DNA from: CAYVVD01 sp964454975
Lineage (GTDB): Bacteria > Bacteroidota > Ignavibacteria > Kapaibacteriales > UBA2268
Direction of reading: 5' to 3'
NCBI GenBank assembly: GCA_964454975.1
Contig: CAYVVD010000020.1
Location: 1-55,898 of the forward strand
Length of the DNA stretch: 55,898 nt
Each line of letters starts with the position of its first letter. Position 1 is the first letter of the stretch. Made by a program: the position numbers and the translations under genes. Under the pieces are notes generated by a model, which worked only from the letters and a program-made list of their open reading frames with translations, had not been told where the DNA came from and did not search any database. Below, piece by piece: positions 53,352 to 55,898 of the stretch.

Positions 53352-54968
53352 TTACCTTTTTTCGGCTTTATTCCTAAGCATGGCATTTACATAAGGGACG
53401 CCATCATACCATACAGGAGATTTTTTGGAGTTGGCAATATCAAGAATAAACTCTTTGAGAAGGCCTATATGCTGAGCGGCAGCATCGAAATTCATATCCT
53501 GGCTCATGTCATCAAATGGCGTGTGGTAGATCGCAGAGTTATAATAAATCAGGCTGCCGATTGCTTCATCATAGGAATAATTCTCATAATCAGGCCCGTC
53601 GAGAACAAGGATTGAGGGAATTCCTGCCTTTGCAAATGCAATCTGGTCAGAGCGATTGAATGATTCGCTCATGTCGAATTCAGGTGGGATTTCGGTAATA
53701 TTCAATCCGGATTTTTCTGCAACTCTCTTCAGATTTTCTTCCAGGCTTGAGTATTCTTTGCCAATACCGACCACACTATTGAATTTATCAAAAAGCGCAA
53801 CACCATCAATATTTACATTGGCGATTGTTTTGTACAGTGGTAGAAGAGGATGGTCTGTATAATATGTGGCCCCGAGAAGGCCCTTTTCCTCGCCTGTAAC
53901 GAACAGGAACACAAGGGAGCGTTCAGGCCTGTTAGCCGAAAAATAGCGGGCAAGCTCCAGCAAAGCAGCACATCCGGCAGCATTGTCAAGGGCACCGTTA
54001 TAAATCGAGTCTCCCCTTATAGCCGGACCAATACCGAGATGGTCATAATGTGCCGTCAGAATTAAGTATGAATCCCTGAGTTTTTTATCTGCGCCTTGTA
54101 TCAGTCCTGCTACATTTCTGGCAACAAAATCCCTGTCCCGGAATTTACCGATAAAAGACATCTCTGTTTTAAGCGGGAAGCTCTCGATTTTGTGTGTGAA
54201 ATGATTTTCAATAATCTTATCCAGGCCAATATCTAACCCTTCAAATAGTTTTTCGGCGGTTTGGCTTTTTACGAATACAGAAAACCTTCCTACAACAGAA
54301 TAAGCCAGCGTAATTTCCTCGAAAGCATATTCCTGCTTCAGCTTTTCCCATCCAATGCCGAAGAGCCTGTTGTCGTGGATAATCACTATACCACTGGCTC
54401 CTCGCGAAAGTGCGATCCTCAGTTTGGATTCGGGGTAACTGTAGATAGTGGTCAATTCACCATCGAAGAATTTTCTATCATTGGAAATAGGCTCCCCCGG
54501 AAGCAGGACAACAATTTTTCCTTCAACATCAAGTGTTGAGTAATCATTATAATCATATTCCGGTGCAAAAATGCCATAGCCTGCAAAGACAAGTTCCTTC
54601 GGCCGGGGTATAAAAGTCTGTTCACCTGTTTTGTACATCATGTAATCACTGCCGAGACTTAGTTCAGTCTCTTCACCCATGAAATGTAATCTCAGGGAAC
54701 TTTCTGGAATCGGCTTGCTGCCATGCATTGGCACGTATTGGAAGTAAGAACCGTCGTTTCCAAGCGGGATAATATCCATGTTGAGCATTTGCACTGCAAT
54801 GTAGTCAGCAGCCATGTTTCCACCCTTAGTACCTGTCCCCCTGCCCTCATAGACATCGCTTGCAAGGGTATCCATGTGTTGGCGAAATTTTTCGATGGAA
54901 ATATCCTGACCGCCGGAGTAGAGGGTTAAATTGAGGAAAAGCAGCAATATGGCAGCTAAGAACTTCAC
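53352..54968 (-). CDS. Exported M28-family zinc aminopeptidase with a PA domain
   Basis: A 538-residue peptidase with a signal peptide (MKFLAAILLLFLNLTLYSGG), a protease-associated domain (about residues 110-250) and an M28 catalytic domain (about 285-525). Zinc ligands and catalytic residues are visible: His/Asp in LTAHYDHLG, Asp in YNGALDNAAG, the Glu pair in TGEEKGLLGA, Asp in ANVNIDGV and His in AIYHTPFDD. No T9SS domain is present, so it is probably periplasmic. It is 60 bases upstream of the T9SS subtilase on the same strand, a plausible two-gene proteolytic unit. Confidence 0.93.
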   Translation of the reverse strand: MKFLAAILLLFLNLTLYSGGQDISIEKFRQHMDTLASDVYEGRGTGTKGGNMAADYIAVQMLNMDIIPLGNDGSYFQYVPMHGSKPIPESSLRLHFMGEETELSLGSDYMMYKTGEQTFIPRPKELVFAGYGIFAPEYDYNDYSTLDVEGKIVVLLPGEPISNDRKFFDGELTTIYSYPESKLRIALSRGASGIVIIHDNRLFGIGWEKLKQEYAFEEITLAYSVVGRFSVFVKSQTAEKLFEGLDIGLDKIIENHFTHKIESFPLKTEMSFIGKFRDRDFVARNVAGLIQGADKKLRDSYLILTAHYDHLGIGPAIRGDSIYNGALDNAAGCAALLELARYFSANRPERSLVFLFVTGEEKGLLGATYYTDHPLLPLYKTIANVNIDGVALFDKFNSVVGIGKEYSSLEENLKRVAEKSGLNITEIPPEFDMSESFNRSDQIAFAKAGIPSILVLDGPDYENYSYDEAIGSLIYYNSAIYHTPFDDMSQDMNFDAAAQHIGLLKEFILDIANSKKSPVWYDGVPYVNAMLRNKAEKR

Positions 54969-55014
54969 AGAATATTAACACTTTTATAAAGTGACGAACA
55001 AACAGACCATGAAA

Positions 55015-55044
55015 TTAAAAAAAATCCCGCCAAGTGGCAGGATT
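55015..55044 (-). terminator. Rho-independent terminator after the porin-like gene
   Basis: On the minus strand AATCCTGCC and GGCGGGATT pair with one mismatch and are followed by eight T. It lies about 27 bases past the stop of the porin-like gene. Confidence 0.85.
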
Positions 55045-55070
55045 AAAAATCAGATATTTTAACAATGGTG

Positions 55071-55898
55071 CTAAAAATACGTTGCTATACCGAACTGGAA
55101 GCCCGCGAGCTTTGCTGAGGGGTTGCCCAGGGCATCGCGTATCGAGTGGTAGCGGTAGTTTGCTCGTACGATTGTATTTGCCGAAGGACGGAAATTCAAA
55201 GCAACAGCAATTGCGTCCACCTCGTCAAATATTTTATCACCAGTTGAGTAAAATTCATCCACATTATAGTCGATGCGCTCAAGCCGTAATCCGAGGTTAA
55301 TCCTCGAATCCGGGTATCCAAGTATATCAGTTGTAATAATCGGATACACTGCTTCTATGTAGCCCCCCCACTGCTTCGTGCCATAAATTTCCGATATATC
55401 ATCCGGCACATCTATGGAATTTAACGCAAATTCACCCCGGATGTCAGCACCGAAAAGATTGGCGTTAAAATCCAGGGCGGTAATTCCGAGATTTCGCGTT
55501 TCATCTATTTCCTCGCCTTCTATCTGATATGAATTATAAACTCCGCCATAATATGAAATACCCAACTCGCCGATTTCATGCGATTTTACAGCAAGCCTGC
55601 CTGTAAAAGAAGGAGATCCATTGTTGTCCTCCGCAAATCTCTCTTCGTTTTTTCCCGCCTGCAAAAAAGTACGGCCTTCCTCATTAAGGATAATTCCATC
55701 ATCGAGGCCGTTTACTACATAAGCATCATATGTAACAAGGAGAGAATTCCAGTTAATCTTCCCATTTAAGCCGAATCCGATATCGGACAATGTGGAAGGA
55801 ATGATCTGTGTTGCCACAAGCGGCCTTTCGATAAATTCCCACTTGGGCGAATCGTGGTTCTGGTTGAAAGCTCCAATCGTAACAACCAGCACGCCACC
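55071..55898 (-). CDS. Porin-like outer-membrane barrel protein, 5' end beyond the window
   Basis: The C-terminal 275 residues of a beta-barrel protein; the frame runs off the window edge (the GTG at 55892 is an internal Val). The segment GAFNQNHDSPKWEFIERPLV, then VATQIIPSTLSDIGFGLNG, is typical of putative Bacteroidetes porins. Alternating strands follow (LGLRLERIDYNVDEFYSTG, ANYRYHSIRDAL). The chain ends AGFQFGIATYF, with a C-terminal Phe as expected of barrel proteins recognised by BamA. The solute is unknown. It ends in a strong terminator, ahead of the M28 peptidase gene on the same strand. Confidence 0.8.
   Translation of the reverse strand, partial: GGVLVVTIGAFNQNHDSPKWEFIERPLVATQIIPSTLSDIGFGLNGKINWNSLLVTYDAYVVNGLDDGIILNEEGRTFLQAGKNEERFAEDNNGSPSFTGRLAVKSHEIGELGISYYGGVYNSYQIEGEEIDETRNLGITALDFNANLFGADIRGEFALNSIDVPDDISEIYGTKQWGGYIEAVYPIITTDILGYPDSRINLGLRLERIDYNVDEFYSTGDKIFDEVDAIAVALNFRPSANTIVRANYRYHSIRDALGNPSAKLAGFQFGIATYF

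Overview
This 55.9 kb window is a bacterial chromosome segment, dense in housekeeping and cell-envelope genes on both strands. It most resembles the Bacteroidetes/Ignavibacteria/Kapabacteria (FCB) group. The evidence is a type IX secretion (T9SS) C-terminal sorting domain on a subtilase and on a gene remnant, a BatA/VWA membrane protein, an LptE-type lipoprotein, a PSP1 gene beside holB, a fused E1 alpha/beta dehydrogenase, and several TATATTTG boxes like the Bacteroidetes -7 promoter element. The assignment is by gene content only; no rRNA is present. I saw no prophage, CRISPR array or intact transposase.

Layout. 1-5.3 kb: uvrC (cut by the window edge), an SDR oxidoreductase, then folC, purH and a lone cheW. 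5.3-11.8 kb: a beta-barrel protein, a large unrecognised barrel-like protein, a Tat-exported superoxide dismutase with a small secreted partner, rluB and a DedA protein. 12.1-16.3 kb: a 1396-residue exported protein that looks like a phage tail fibre, with coiled coils, YadA-like head repeats and an S74 autoprocessing domain. 16.3-25.3 kb: lptB and a lipoprotein HtrA protease, priA, a MITE-like palindromic element, an ABC exporter half, a BatA/VWA protein and tRNA-Leu(UAG). 25.4-28.6 kb: trigger factor with a His-rich tail, a T9SS-domain remnant and a thiolase. 29-35.6 kb: an MBL hydrolase, lptE, a processive glycosyltransferase, a sodium/solute symporter, murI and an LCP protein, most of them envelope-related. 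35.6-38.5 kb: a lipoprotein, an aldehyde dehydrogenase and a frameshifted outer-membrane protein gene.

38.6-42.6 kb: a same-strand run of peroxiredoxin, an exosortase (XrtH-like, split by a frameshift at a C run), its partner membrane protein, a DUF2141 protein and speA. This is the most notable locus, because it puts an exosortase sorting system in a genome that also carries T9SS cargo. 42.6-50.5 kb: a GAF protein with a degenerate GGDEF domain, an orphan MlaF-type ATPase, the fused E1 dehydrogenase, holB and a PSP1 protein. 50.5-55.9 kb: a T9SS-sorted subtilase, an exported M28 peptidase and a porin-like protein cut by the window edge.

Three frameshifts fall within about 1 kb (38.36-39.27 kb), all at or next to homopolymer runs. 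They may be consensus errors or real decay, and the sequence alone cannot decide. Three convergent gene pairs overlap by exactly four bases at their stop codons.
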